Source: Auanema rhodensis (lineage: Eukaryota > Nematoda > Chromadorea > Rhabditida > Rhabditidae). Taken from it: DNA of 64,000 nt. Below, piece by piece: positions 36,587-50,100 of the stretch (within the stretch, counting starts at the first letter, position 1; the number at the start of each line of letters is the position of its first letter). The DNA is taken from assembly GCA_964057225.1 (NCBI GenBank), contig OZ059896.1, positions 7,812,001 to 7,876,000 of the forward strand. The letters are read 5' to 3'. The position numbers and the translations under genes were made by a program. The notes beneath the pieces are model-generated. The model did not search any database. It saw only the letters and a program-made list of their open reading frames with translations, and was not told the origin of the DNA.

Positions 36587-39218
36587 ATGCCTTCCAACGA
36601 TGGGTTCGAAGATGCTGAACTCTTTCACAGTGGACTCGCAACTGTTAATTATGTAAGTAAAACAATAGTCCCAATCATTTGATAAAACAAAAATACTTTC
36701 AATTACAAATCGTTTAGAAATCCTGTACTTCACAGGTCAGGTTTTCTGTGTTTTTTCGCTGATTTTTAAAATTTATTTGCTTTTTAATTCCCTTTCTTAC
36801 ATGGGCTATCCTCGGGCTGGAATTCCTAATTGTACAACAACTTTTAGATTGACGATGAAGATAGAGTGAGTATAGAAGAAGAAAATAAAAGTGAAGCTGC
36901 ACCTATAGATAAAGTGATTTATTGTTATATTCTTTACAAAAAATATAATTTCTCAAGGTTTTTAATTTTCATTATTTTCAGCTTTATCTTGTATATATTG
37001 TTGTTGTTTTGAATGGTATTGGAGTTCTTTTACCATGGAACATGTTCATCACTATTGCTCCTCAGGTATAATTTTTATTTTCAAATTATTTGTCATATCT
37101 ACTACGATACAAGATTTTTTAAATCAATATAAATATAAAATATAAATATTTTTTGATCATATAGGACATATATATATTATATATTTATAGATTAATCAAT
37201 AATTAATAATTTTAATTAATATTCATTTGTTATGCTCATAATTTTATTTTAAACTTCTCTTATAGCATTTTTAATATATTTAAAAGCTATTTTCTATATT
37301 TTTAGTACTACGTTGATTATTGGTTCACATATAAAAACGTAACATCAAATTATGGTAAAGAGTTTATGACGGATTTGGGTATTATCTCACAAATTCCAAA
37401 CTTTCTACTAGCAGTTCTAAGTACTGCTTCTATTATTAAGTAGGATTTTTATTTTTCATTTTCTAAATAACTTATATAAAACGTATAGAGGTGCTTTGTT
37501 TATTAAAATTGGATCATCACTTATTATTAATTGTATATTAATTGCAATTGTATTAGGATTCTCAATTTTTGCTATTCCAAGTGAAAACGGTAACTTATAA
37601 TTCTTAAAATATACATATTATAAATTCTTTTTTTCAATCTTCAGCTCAAGGCTGGTTTTTTGGAGTAAATTTAGCAATTGTTTTACTTATGAATGCTTCA
37701 AATGGTTTCTATCAGGTAATGTTTTTGAGTAATTGTCACAAAAATACTAATTAACGATCATTCTATTTCAAGAATTCTATGTTTGGTTTGGCTGCTGATT
37801 TTCCATTTGCTTACACGAATGCGGTTATTGTTGGAAGTAACTTATGTGGTACATTCACTAGTGTATTATCCATAATTGCAACATTAGGTGAGTCTTTCTG
37901 AAGGTATTTTACTAAATAATTCATTTGATTTAGTTTTTGGTACAAATTACAAAGCTATCGCTATTGCATATTTTTCTATTTCATTAGCTGTTCTAATCAT
38001 TTGTGGTTTTTCAATAGTAATTATGACGAGAACTGTAACTCAATGTTTTTTGTATTCTAATTGAAACAATCATATATTTTAGCCTTTTTATAAATATTAT
38101 GCTGGAAAAGGAGAAACAGCTAGAATGTTGAAAGGATCTACTAGGCCATCACTACGTCAATATTGGGAAGCTTTTACATATGTAAGAATTTCTTCAATCA
38201 TTTGATATAACAAAATTTTAATATTCTTATAGAGCTGGCAACATTATTTGAATGTATTTCTTGTGTATTTCGTTTCTTTAGCTGTATTTCCAACAGTTCT
38301 TGTGGGTACAGTAACGAATTTGTCAGAATCTTTAAGTATATAACATCTTTATTTATTTTTTTAAAATTTCAAACTATTCAGAGGGCACATATATTGGCTT
38401 AACTGTATTCTTAAACTTTAATTTATTTGCCCTTATTGGTTCAACAACAGCTGGTTTCATTAGAATAGTAAGTGATATTATTGAAATAATTCCAATATAT
38501 TCATAATATCTTTAAGCCACCACCAAAATTGCTATTCATACCTGTATTTCTTCGTCTTTTATTCATTCCCTTCTTTATGTTATGTCACTATGATAGTGAT
38601 GCTCGTGTCATGCCTGTTGTCTTTGAAAGTCCTTGGTGGATGATTATTGGAAACGCTGTTTTATCATTTACATCAGGATATTTCAGTTCTTTAGGAATGA
38701 TGTATGCTCCTGGGTAAGTCTTATTATCAAATTATAGATACAACATCTGTAAACTTAAACTTTATTTTCAAATCAAAAACACAAATAGTATCATACTCTG
38801 TTTCATTTACATTTTTTTTAATAACAAAGACATTGTTGAGATGATGACGATTCTAGTTGATGAATCTATGCATTTTGAACAAAAACGTTGATATTTCAAT
38901 GTTTTAGAATTATTCATTGATCAATTCATTGGCTACAATGAATTTATAATTAAAGATAGAGTAACATTCTTAAAAATTAATTTTATTCAACAAACTTATC
39001 TTATTCTTATATTTAGTTCTGCTCCACCAGAACTTCAAAAAATTGCTGGACAATGTGCTGGATTAGCTTTAGTTGCAGGTATGTTTGTTTAAAAATTTTT
39101 CAAAGTTCCGAATTTTATAGTTTCTCTAGAAAAACAACATCATATTATATTTTCAGGTATTATGGGCGGAGTTGCTTTCACGCCGGTTATTACAAGCATG
39201 GTTGAGCATATTCACTGA
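36587..39218 (+). CDS. Equilibrative nucleoside transporter (ENT/SLC29)
   Basis: Fourteen exons (36587-36652, 36848-36913, 36982-37065, 37306-37439, 37489-37589, 37645-37715, 37773-37887, 37934-38034, 38083-38181, 38233-38335, 38382-38467, 38517-38713, 39017-39078, 39157-39218) keep frame to a 448-residue protein, the usual ENT length. ENT hallmarks: NGIGVLLPWNMFITIAPQYY in helix 1, SMFGLAADFPFAYTNAVIVG, GSNLCGTFTSVLS, a cytoplasmic loop, PPPKLLFIPVFLR, NAVLSFTSGYFSSLGMMYAP and a Gly-rich last helix. The protein mediates facilitated diffusion of nucleosides across membranes by 11 helices. The first 44 residues are acidic and cytosolic. TTTTCAG seven bases before the ATG suggests trans-splicing. 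AATAAA at 39507. Confidence 0.94.
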
Positions 39219-39933
39219 TATACATATTATTTTCTGTATATAAAGATGCAATATTTCTGAATATTTCGTATAGAAATATTAGATTTGTTGAATATTTCTT
39301 CAAAAAAAAAACAACAAACAAATAGTTTTATGCTAGTTTTACGTAATGTTCTTTAGCTTATTATTAAGAAGTTTTTCTCACTAATCAGAAGTTGGAATGA
39401 TTTTAATTCCAGCTGTGCATTATCAAAAATCATAAAACTATTTATGTATATAGCAAACTTTATAAAATATCATAATTCATTATGAACAGATTATATAAAT
39501 GTGTTCAATAAATATGGAAAGTTTACATAGTATATATCTTTCATTTTTGTATTAAAACTAGAAAACTTCTAATTGAAATTGCTATAAAGCAGTCAAATTC
39601 AATCACATCTTTTCATTTTTAGTATTATTGTCTACTATAAACTAATCTATTAAAATTGATTATAACATTATTTTATTATCTATAAATATGTATATTCTAT
39701 TTATTTTTATATTATTTGATGATATTCTCAACATTTTCTGTTAAAACTGATCTTTTAAAACATTTTAATTATTAAGAATTTCAGTGCATATGTTGAATTT
39801 TCTTTATAACTCATAAAGAATATACTTAAACTTTTAAGTGGAAAACTAAATTTCCAGTTTATCAATAAAATAAGTATGTTTTTAATAATTTTATGAATAC
39901 AAAATAAATGTTATAGCATAGATTTTAAATAAA
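39219..39933. other. Intergenic region between transporter and chemoreceptor
   Basis: Transporter 3' UTR with AATAAA at 39507-39512, then AT-rich sequence leading to the ATG at 39934. No other feature seen. Confidence 0.6.
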
Positions 39934-40570
39934 ATGAGATTGAATTATATATCGAAAACATTTGTATCGCTTAAATATTTATCGTCATTAGAACTCTTTT
40001 GCTTAGTTTATAATTTACTCAATTATTTTATTGTAATATATGTGATTACTAAAACTCCTTTTCACTATAATCTGAGGACTATCGTTCTATTTATGTTTGG
40101 ATTTTTTTATTTTTCTGCTATTGGTCGGATAATAGTATGCGTTTATCGTTTATATGGTTTATCTGTTGAACGTGAGTAAATCAATTATTGAAATTAATGA
40201 ATTATAAATTTTAATATAATAACTAATTTGAAATTAGCTGTTTCTTTCATTGTTTTCTTGTTTGAATTTCTTTTTTTCTCAGCAGAAAATTCAATACTAA
40301 TCATTGGTGCTGAAATTCTTACGACATTCTATATTCACTTTCTAATGATTAGGTAAGAATTAAGAATATAATAATTAAGTTAGAAATATTTCAATCGTAA
40401 GTATCCTTGGCTTATATTTTGAACGACAATTATCAACTTATTATATTGCTGATTATGAAAGAACTACAAGAAAACATATATCAGCAGTTATCATAATTAT
40501 TATAACAACAATATCTGCCATTTGTACTTTTGGTTTTATATACGGTATGAAAATTATTCTAAATTTAATA

Positions 40571-40620
<50 letters not shown>

Positions 40621-41396
40621 CAAGTTGTACTCGATAGAAAACTATTTAAAATAATATTTTAGAAACTATTCAATGGTATTATACAACTACGTTTGCATAT
40701 ATATCAATGTGTCTTGGTTTACTGGTATAATAATTAAGTCATTATAGAAGAATAACTAATATTTAATTATAGCTTTTCATTAAACTTTATCAGACAAATA
40801 TGCAAAAATGGAACGAAGTTCAAAATGATCATAGACGCGCCAAGCATGCTTATAGTTTAAGTTTAAGGTTTCAATTGGAAGAAAATATTCGTGCATTAAA
40901 GGTTATTTTAAAAAAAAATTTTTGTAAACTCTAAACGTTAAATGAAAGCTTATCGATGAAAAATGATTTCAGCTAATTAAAAGTGGTTTCTCAGTATTAG
41001 GATTTGGTTGTATCTTGAACTTTTTTTTATTTGGTTTTGCTAATTCTCAATTTTGTTTCAACTTGGACGGAGGATATATATCACAACTATCATATTCGTT
41101 ATGCTTCTTATTTGTTGCTATGTAGAGAATCTTAACTTTTAAAGCTAATCCATCATTAATTTAGAACAGCTGTAGTAATTCCAATTGCTGCTTTATTTTC
41201 TGAGCCCACATATCTGAGAATACTTCAAAAAATGAGATTTATAGGTATGAGATCTAGTGCAGATTAACATATATATTTCGTTATTAATTCAGGACGGCTC
41301 TTTACATGCTACGATATACCGTCTATTCAAGTTTCGAAAACAAATGACACAACAGCATATTTTGCTAACTTATCAAAACAATGGAACTCATGCTAA
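39934..41396 (+). CDS. Sre-like seven-transmembrane chemoreceptor
   Basis: Exons 39934-40171, 40238-40352, 40402-40544, 40663-40724, 40773-40901, 40973-41121, 41165-41244 and 41293-41396 join in phase to 339 residues with about seven hydrophobic segments. Family hints: YFERQLSTYYIADYERTTRK after the third helix, and SLSLRFQLEENIRALKLIKS before the sixth. Both resemble the class e (Sre) serpentine receptors of nematodes, G-protein-coupled chemosensory receptors found in sensory cilia. The absence of a long N-terminal domain fits this class. The ligand is unknown. Intron 3 contains an AT dinucleotide run. AATAAA at 41450. Assignment to Sre rather than a related class (Srb, Srab) is from motif memory and less sure than the 7TM call. 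Confidence 0.7.
40573..40616. repeat. AT dinucleotide microsatellite in chemoreceptor intron 3
   Basis: About 22 uninterrupted AT/TA steps inside the intron 40545-40662. Probably length-variable between individuals. Confidence 0.9.
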
Positions 41397-41628
41397 TAAT
41401 ATTCTTTTCTCAACGCATACGTAAACCAACTATTGTTTATAATTAGACTAATAAAACTCTGAAATGCACCAAGTGTAGCATACAATACAGAGAGGTGCAG
41501 CCAAATGTAGATATTACTTAGATATTTCATAACTTACATGAAAGTTTGAAAGTATTGAGATTAATAGCACATTTTAAAATGTAAAGATTTTCGGTGTTAG
41601 AATAATGTGTGTAAAACGATAAAGATCT

Positions 41629-41760
41629 ACATAAACTCCTTTTCCGGAAATAGGACACAACGTGCCTACAGCCTGAACTTTTTTGTGAACAAATCTGCTG
41701 GATAGGGTCGAGATAAACTTTTTTTCCGGAAAATAGAGAGGTCCTGGTCAATTCTCACTA
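41629..41760. repeat. Degenerate edge of the satellite array
   Basis: The first recognisable monomer pieces: CTCCTTTTCCGGAAATAG is followed after only a few bases by CCTACAGCCTGAAC. Two TTCCGGAA cores are therefore about 80 bp apart instead of 200, indicating an internal deletion of about 120 bp. This marks the array boundary, about 230 bp after the chemoreceptor stop. Confidence 0.8.
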
Positions 41761-42947
41761 AGAAATTCAGAAACTACACATCTAAATACCCAACCTTTTG
41801 ATATTTATATTTGATCAAAGTTGATGATTTTGGAGTAAAGCGAACATTCACCAGGCACAGCATGACTACAGCCTGAACTTTTTTGTGAACAAATCTGCTG
41901 GATAGGGTCGAGATAAACCCTTTTTCCGGAAAAGAGAGAGGTCCTGGTCAATTCTCACTAAGAAATTCAGAAACTACACATCTAAATACCCAACCTTTTG
42001 ATATTTTTATTTGATCAAAGTTGATCATCTTGGAATAAACCGAACATTCACCAGGCACAACATGACTACAGCCTGAACTTTTTTGTGAACAAATCTGCTG
42101 GATAGGGTCAAGATAAACCCTTTCTCCAGAAAATAGAGGGGTCCTGGTCAATTCTCACTCAGAATTTCATAATCTACACATCTGAATACCCAACCTTTTG
42201 ATATTTTTATTTGATCAAAGTTGATCATCTTGGAATAAACCGAACATTCACCAGGCACAACATGACTACAGCCTGAACTTTTTTGTGAACAAATCTGCTG
42301 GATAGGGTCAAGATAAACCCTTTCTCCGGAAAATAGAGAGGTCCTGGTCAATTCTCACTCAGAATTTCAGAATCTACACATCTGAATACCCAACCTTTTG
42401 ATATTTTTATTTGATCAAAGTTGATCATCTTGGAATAAACCGAACATTCACCAGGCACAACATGACTACAGCCTGAACTTTTTTGTGAACAAATCTGCTG
42501 GATAGGGTCGAGATAAACCTTTTTTCCGGAAAATAGAGAGGTCCTGGTCAATTCTCACTAAGAAATTCAGAAACTACACATCTAAATACCCAACCTTTTG
42601 ATATTTATATTTGATCAAAGTTGATGATCTTGGAGTAAAGCGAACATTCACCAGGCACAACATGACTACAGCCTGAACTTTTTTGTGAACAAATCTGCTG
42701 GATAGGGTCGAGATAAACCCTTTCTCCGGAAAATAGAGAGGTCCTGGTCAATTCTCACTAAGAAATTCAGAATCTACACATCTGAATACCCAACCTTTTG
42801 ATACTTTTATTTGATCAAAGTTGATCATCTTGGAATAAACCGAACATTCACCAGGCACAACATGACTACAGCCTGAACTTTTTTGTGAACAAATCTGCTG
42901 GATAGGGTCGAGATAAACCTTTTTTCCGGAAAATAGAGAGGTCCTGG

Positions 42948-45147
42948 TCAATTCTCACTAAGAAATTCAGAAACTACACATCTAAATACCCAACCTTTTG
43001 ATATTTATATTTGATCAAAGTTGATGATCTTGGAGTAAAGCGAACATTCACCAGGCACAACATGACTACAGCCTGAACTTTTTTGTGAACAAATCTGCTG
43101 GATAGGGTCGAGATAAACCCTTTTTCCGGAAAAGAAAGAGGTCCTGGTCAATTTTCACTAAGAAATTCAGAATCTACACATCTGAATACCCAACCTTTAA
43201 ATATTTTTATTTGATCAAAGTTGACGATCTTGGAGTAAAGCGGACATTCACCAGGCACAACATGACTACAGCCTGAACTTTTTTGTGAACAAACCTGCTG
43301 GATAGGGTCGAGATAAACCCTTTTTCCGGAAAATAGAGAGGTCCTGGTCAATTCTCACTAAGAATTTCAGAATCTACACATCTGAATACCCAACCTTTTG
43401 ATATTTTTATTTGATCAAAGTTGATCATCTTGGAATAAACCGAACATTCACCAGGCACAACATGACTACAGCCTGAACTTTTTTGTGAACAAATCTGCTG
43501 GATAGGGTCAAGATAAACCCTTTCTCCGGAAAATAGAGAGGTCCTGGTCAATTTTCACTAAGAATTTCAGAATCTACACATCTGAATACCCAACCTTTTG
43601 ATATTTTTATTTGATCAAAGTTGACGATCTTGGAGTAAAGCGAACATTCACCAGGCACAACATGACTACAGCCTGAACTTTTTTGTGAACAAATCTGCTG
43701 GATAGGGTCGAGATAAACCCTTTTTCCGGAAAATAGAGAGGTCCTGGTCAATTCTCACTAAGAATTTCAGAATCTACACATCTGAATACCCAACATTTTG
43801 ATATTTTTATTTGATCAAAGTTGATCATCTTGGAATAAACCGAACATTCACCAGGCACAACATGACTACAGCCTGAACTTTTTTGTGAACAAATCTGCTG
43901 GATAGGGTCAAGATAAACCCTTTCTCCGGAAAAGAGAGAGGTCCTGGTCAATTTTCACTAAGAATTTCAGAATCTACACATCTGAATACCCAACCTTTTG
44001 ATATTTTTATTTGATCAAAGTTGATGATCTTGGAGTAAAGCGAACATTCACCAGGCACAACATGACTACAGCCTGAACTTTTTTGTGAACAAATCTGCTG
44101 GATAGGGTCGAGATAAACCCTTTTTCCGGAAAATAGAGAGGTCCTGGTCAATTCTCACTAAGAATTTCAGAATCTACACATCTGAATACCCAACATTTTG
44201 ATATTTTTATTTGATCAAAGTTGATCATCTTGGAATATACCGAACATTCACCAGGCACAACATGACTACAGCCTGAACTTTTTTGTGAACAAATCTGCTG
44301 GATAGGGTCGAGATAAACCTTTTTTCCGGAAAATAGAGAGGTCCTGGTCAATTCTCACTAAGAAATTCAGAAACTACACATCTAAATACCCAACCTTTTG
44401 ATATTTATATTTGATCAAAGTTGATGATCTTGGAGTAAAGCGAACATTCACCAGGCACAACATGACTACAGCCTGAACTTTTTTGTGAACAAATCTGCTG
44501 GATAGGGTCGAGATAAACCCTTTTTCCGGAAAAGAAAGAGGTCCTGGTCAATTTTCACTAAGAAATTCAGAATCTACACATCTGAATACCCAACCTTTAA
44601 ATATTTTTATTTGATCAAAGTTGACGATCTTGGAGTAAAGCGGACATTCACCAGGCACAACATGACTACAGCCTGAACTTTTTTGTGAACAAACCTGCTG
44701 GATAGGGTCGAGATAAACCCTTTTTCCGGAAAATAGAGAGGTCCTGGTCAATTCTCACTAAGAATTTCAGAATCTACACATCTGAATACCCAACCTTTTG
44801 ATATTTTTATTTGATCAAAGTTGATCATCTTGGAATAAACCGAACATTCACCAGGCACAACATGACTACAGCCTGAACTTTTTTGTGAACAAATCTGCTG
44901 GATAGGGTCAAGATAAACCCTTTCTCCGGAAAATAGAGAGGTCCTGGTCAATTTTCACTAAGAATTTCAGAATCTACACATCTGAATACCCAACCTTTTG
45001 ATATTTTTATTTGATCAAAGTTGACGATCTTGGAGTAAAGCGAACATTCACCAGGCACAACATGACTACAGCCTGAACTTTTTTGTGAACAAATCTGCTG
45101 GATAGGGTCGAGATAAACCCTTTTTCCGGAAAAGAGAGAGGTCCTGG
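42948..45147. repeat. Satellite higher-order repeat, 7-monomer period
   Basis: The block starting near 42948 recurs at +1400 bp. The monomer with AACCTTTAAATATT and AAACCTGCTGG occurs at 43148 and again at 44548, flanked by the same neighbours. Confidence 0.7.
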
Positions 45148-47147
45148 TCAATTTTCACTAAGAATTTCAGAATCTACACATCTGAATACCCAACCTTTTG
45201 ATATTTTTATTTGATCAAAGTTGATGATCTTGGAGTAAAGCGAACATTCACCAGGCACAACATGACTACAGCCTGAACTTTTTTGTGAACAAATCTGCTG
45301 GATAGGGTCGAGATAAACCCTTTTTCCGGAAAAGAGAGAGGTCCTGGTCAATTTTCACTAAGAATTTCAGAATCTACACATCTGAATACCCAACATTTTG
45401 ATATTTTTATTTGATCAAAGTTGATCATCTTGGAATAAACCGAACATTCACCAGGCACAACATGACTACAGCCTGAACTTTTTTGTGAACAAATCTGCTG
45501 GATAGGGTCGAGATAAACCCTTTTTCCGGAAAATAGAGAGGTCCTGGTCAATTCTCACTATGAATTTCAGAATCTACACATCTGAATACCCAACCTTTTG
45601 ATATTTTTATTTGATCAAAGTTGATCATCTTGGAGTAAAGCGAACTTTCACGAGACACAACATGACTACAGCCTGAACTTTTTTGTGAACAAATCTGCTG
45701 GATAGGGTCGAGATAAACCCTTTCTCCGGAAAATAGAGAGGTCCTGGTCAATTCTCACTAAGAAATTCAGAAACTACACATCTAAATACCCAACCTTTTG
45801 ATATTTTTATTTGATCAAAAATGATGATCTTGGAGTAAAGCGGACATTCACCAGGCACAACATGACTACAGCCTGAACTTTTTTGTGAACAAATCTGCTG
45901 GATAGGGTCAAGATAAACCCTTTCTCCGGAAAATAGAGAGGTCCTGGTCAATTTTCACTAAGAATTTCAGAATCTACACATCTGAATACCCAACCTTTTG
46001 ATATTTTTATTTGATCAAAGTTGACGATCTTGGAGTAAAGCGAACATTCACCAGGCACAACATGACTACAGCCTGAACTTTTTTGTGAACAAATCTGCTG
46101 GATAGGGTCGAGATAAACCCTTTTTCCGGAAAATAGAGAGGTCCTGGTCAATTTTCACTAAGAATTTCAGAATCTACACATCTGAATACCCAACATTTTG
46201 ATATTTTTATTTGATCAAAGTTGACGATCTTGGAGTAAAGCGAACATTCACCAGGCACAACATGACTACAGCCTGAACTTTTTTGTGAACAAATCTGCTG
46301 GATAGGGTCGAGATAAACCCTTTTTCCGGAAAATAGAGAGGTCCTGGTCAATTTTCACTAAGAATTTCAGAATCTACACATCTGAATACCCAACCTTTTG
46401 ATATTTTTATTTGATCAAAGTTGATGATCTTGGAGTAAAGCGAACATTCACCAGGCACAACATGACTACAGCCTGAACTTTTTTGTGAACAAATCTGCTG
46501 GATAGGGTCGAGATAAACCCTTTTTCCGGAAAAGAGAGAGGTCCTGGTCAATTTTCACTAAGAATTTCAGAATCTACACATCTGAATACCCAACATTTTG
46601 ATATTTTTATTTGATCAAAGTTGATCATCTTGGAATAAACCGAACATTCACCAGGCACAACATGACTACAGCCTGAACTTTTTTGTGAACAAATCTGCTG
46701 GATAGGGTCGAGATAAACCCTTTTTCCGGAAAATAGAGAGGTCCTGGTCAATTCTCACTATGAATTTCAGAATCTACACATCTGAATACCCAACCTTTTG
46801 ATATTTTTATTTGATCAAAGTTGATCATCTTGGAGTAAAGCGAACTTTCACGAGACACAACATGACTACAGCCTGAACTTTTTTGTGAACAAATCTGCTG
46901 GATAGGGTCGAGATAAACCCTTTCTCCGGAAAATAGAGAGGTCCTGGTCAATTCTCACTAAGAAATTCAGAAACTACACATCTAAATACCCAACCTTTTG
47001 ATATTTTTATTTGATCAAAAATGATGATCTTGGAGTAAAGCGGACATTCACCAGGCACAACATGACTACAGCCTGAACTTTTTTGTGAACAAATCTGCTG
47101 GATAGGGTCAAGATAAACCCTTTTTCCGGAAAATAGAGAGGTCCTGG
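44948..47147. repeat. Satellite higher-order repeat, 6-monomer period
   Basis: Monomer types repeat in order at +1200 bp: 45148/46348, 45348/46548, 45548/46748 (CACGAGACAC type with CTCACTATGAA) and 45748/46948 (TCAAAAATGATG type). Confidence 0.75.
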
Positions 47148-50100
47148 TCAATTCTCACTATGAATTTCAGAATCTACACATCTGAATACCCAACCTTTTG
47201 ATATTTTTATTTGATCAAAGTTGATCATCTTGGAGTAAACCGAACATTCACCAGGCACAATATGACTACAGCCTGAACTTTTTTGTGAACAAATCTGCTG
47301 GATAGGGTCGAGATAAACCTTTTTTCCGGAAAACAGAGAGGTCTTCGTCAATTCTCACTAAGAATTTCAGAATCTACACATCTGAATACCCAACCTTTTG
47401 ATATTTTTATTCGATCAAAGTTGATGATCTTGGAGTAAACCGAACATTCACCAGGCACAATATGACTACAGCCTGAACTTTTTTGTGAACAAATCTGCTG
47501 GATAGGGTCGAGATAAACCTTTTTTCCGGAAAACAGAGAGGTCTTCGTCAATTCTCACTAAGAATTTCAGAATCTACACATCTAAATACTCAACCTTTTG
47601 ATATTTTTATTCGATCAAAGTTGATGATCTTGGAGTAATGCGGACATTCACCAGGCACAACATGACTACAGCCTGAACTTTTTTGTGAACAAATCTGCTG
47701 GATAGGGTCGAGATAAACCTTTTTTCCGGAAAACAGAGAGGTCTTCGTCAATTCTCACTAAGAATTTCAGAATCTACACATCTAAATACTCAACCTTTTG
47801 ATATTTTTATTCGATCAAAGTTGATGATCTTGGAGTAAACCGAACATTCACCAGGCACAATATGACTACAGCCTGAACTTTTTTGTGAACAAATCTGCTG
47901 GATAGGGTCGAGATAAACCTTTTTTCCGGAAAATAGAGAGGTCATCCTCAATTCTCACTGATAATTTCAGAATCTACACATCTGAATACCCAACCTTTTG
48001 ATATTTTTATTCGATCAAAGTTGATGATCTTGGAGTAATGCGGACATTCACCAGGCACAACATGACTACAGCCTGAACTTTTTTGTGAACAAATCTGCTG
48101 GATAGGGTCGAGATAAACCTTTTTTCCGGAAAACAGAGAGGTCTTCGTCAATTCTCACTAAGAATTTCAGAATCTACACATCTAAATACTCAACCTTTTG
48201 ATATTTTTATTTGATCAAAGTTGATGATCTTGGAGTAAACCGAACATTCACCAGGCACAATATGACTACAGCCTGAACTTTTTTGTGAACAAATCTGCTG
48301 GATAGGGTCAAGATAAACCCTTTGTCCGGAAAACAGAGAGGTCCTGGTCAATTCTCACTAAGAATTTCAGAATCTACACATCTAAATACTCAACCTTTTG
48401 ATATTTTTATTTGATCAAAGTTGATGATCTTGAAGTAAAGCGGACATTCACCAGGCACAACATGACTACAGCCTGAACTTTTTTGTGAACAAATCTGCTG
48501 GATAGGGTCGAGATAAACCCTTTTTCCGGAAAATAGAGAGGTCCTGGTCAATTCTCACTAAGAATTTCAGAATCTACACATCTAAATACTCAACCTTTTG
48601 ATATTTTTATTTGATCAAAGTTGATGATCTTGAAGTAAAGCGGACATTCACCAGGCACAACATGACTACAGCCTGAACTTTTTTGTGAACAAATCTGCTG
48701 GATAGGGTCGAGATAAACCCTTTTTCCGGAAAATAGAGAGGTCCTGGTCAATTCTCACTAAGAAATTCAGAAACTACACATCTAAATACCCAACCTTTTG
48801 ATATTTATATTTGATCAGAGTTGATGATCTTGGAGTAAAGCGAACATTCACCAGGCACAACATGACTACAGCCTGAACTTTTTTGTGAACAAATCTGCTG
48901 GATAGGGTCGAGATAAACCCTTTTTCCGGAAAAGAGAGAGGTCCTGGTCAATTCTCACTCAGAATTTCAGAATCTACACATCTGAATACCCAACCTTTTG
49001 ATATTTTTATTTGATCAAAGTTGATCATCTTGGAATAAACCGAACATTCACCAGGCACAACATGACTACAGCCTGAACTTTTTTGTGAACAAATCTGCTG
49101 GATAGGGTCAAGATAAACCCTTTGTCCGGAAAATAGAGAGGTCCTGGTCAATTCTCACTAAGAATTTCAGAATCTACACATCTGAATACCCAACCTTTTG
49201 ATATTTTTATTTGATCAAAGTTGATCATCTTGGAATAAACCGAACATTCACCAGGCACAACATGACTACAGCCTGAACTTTTTTGTGAACAAATCTGCTG
49301 GATAGGGTCGAGATAAACCCTTTCTCCGGAAAATAGAGAGGTCCTGGTCAATTCTCACTAAGAATTTCAGAATCTACACATCTGAATACCCAACCTTTTG
49401 ATATTTTTATTTGATCAAAGTTGATCATCTTGGAGTAAAGCGAACTTTCACGAGACACAACATGACTACAGCCTGAACTTTTTTGTGAACAAATCTGCTG
49501 GATAGGGTCGAGATAAACCCTTTCTCCGGAAAATAGAGAGGTCCTGGTCAATTCTCACTAAGAATTTCAGAATCTACACATCTGAATACCCAACCTTTTG
49601 ATATTTTTATTCGATCAAAGTTGATGATCTTGGAGTAAAGCGAACATTCACCAGGCACAACATGACTACAGCCTGAACTTTTTTGTGAACAAATCTGCTG
49701 GATAGGGTCGAGATAAACCTTTTTTCCGGAAAATAGAGAGGTCCTGGTCAATTCTCACTATGAATTTCAGAATCTACACATCTGAATACCCAACCTTTTG
49801 ATATTTTTATTTGATCAAAGTTGATCATCTTGGAGTAAACCGAACATTCACCAGGCACAATATGACTACAGCCTGAACTTTTTTGTGAACAAATCTGCTG
49901 GATAGGGTCGAGATAAACCTTTTTTCCGGAAAACAGAGAGGTCTTCGTCAATTCTCACTAAGAATTTCAGAATCTACACATCTGAATACCCAACCTTTTG
50001 ATATTTTTATTCGATCAAAGTTGATGATCTTGGAGTAAACCGAACATTCACCAGGCACAATATGACTACAGCCTGAACTTTTTTGTGAACAAATCTGCTG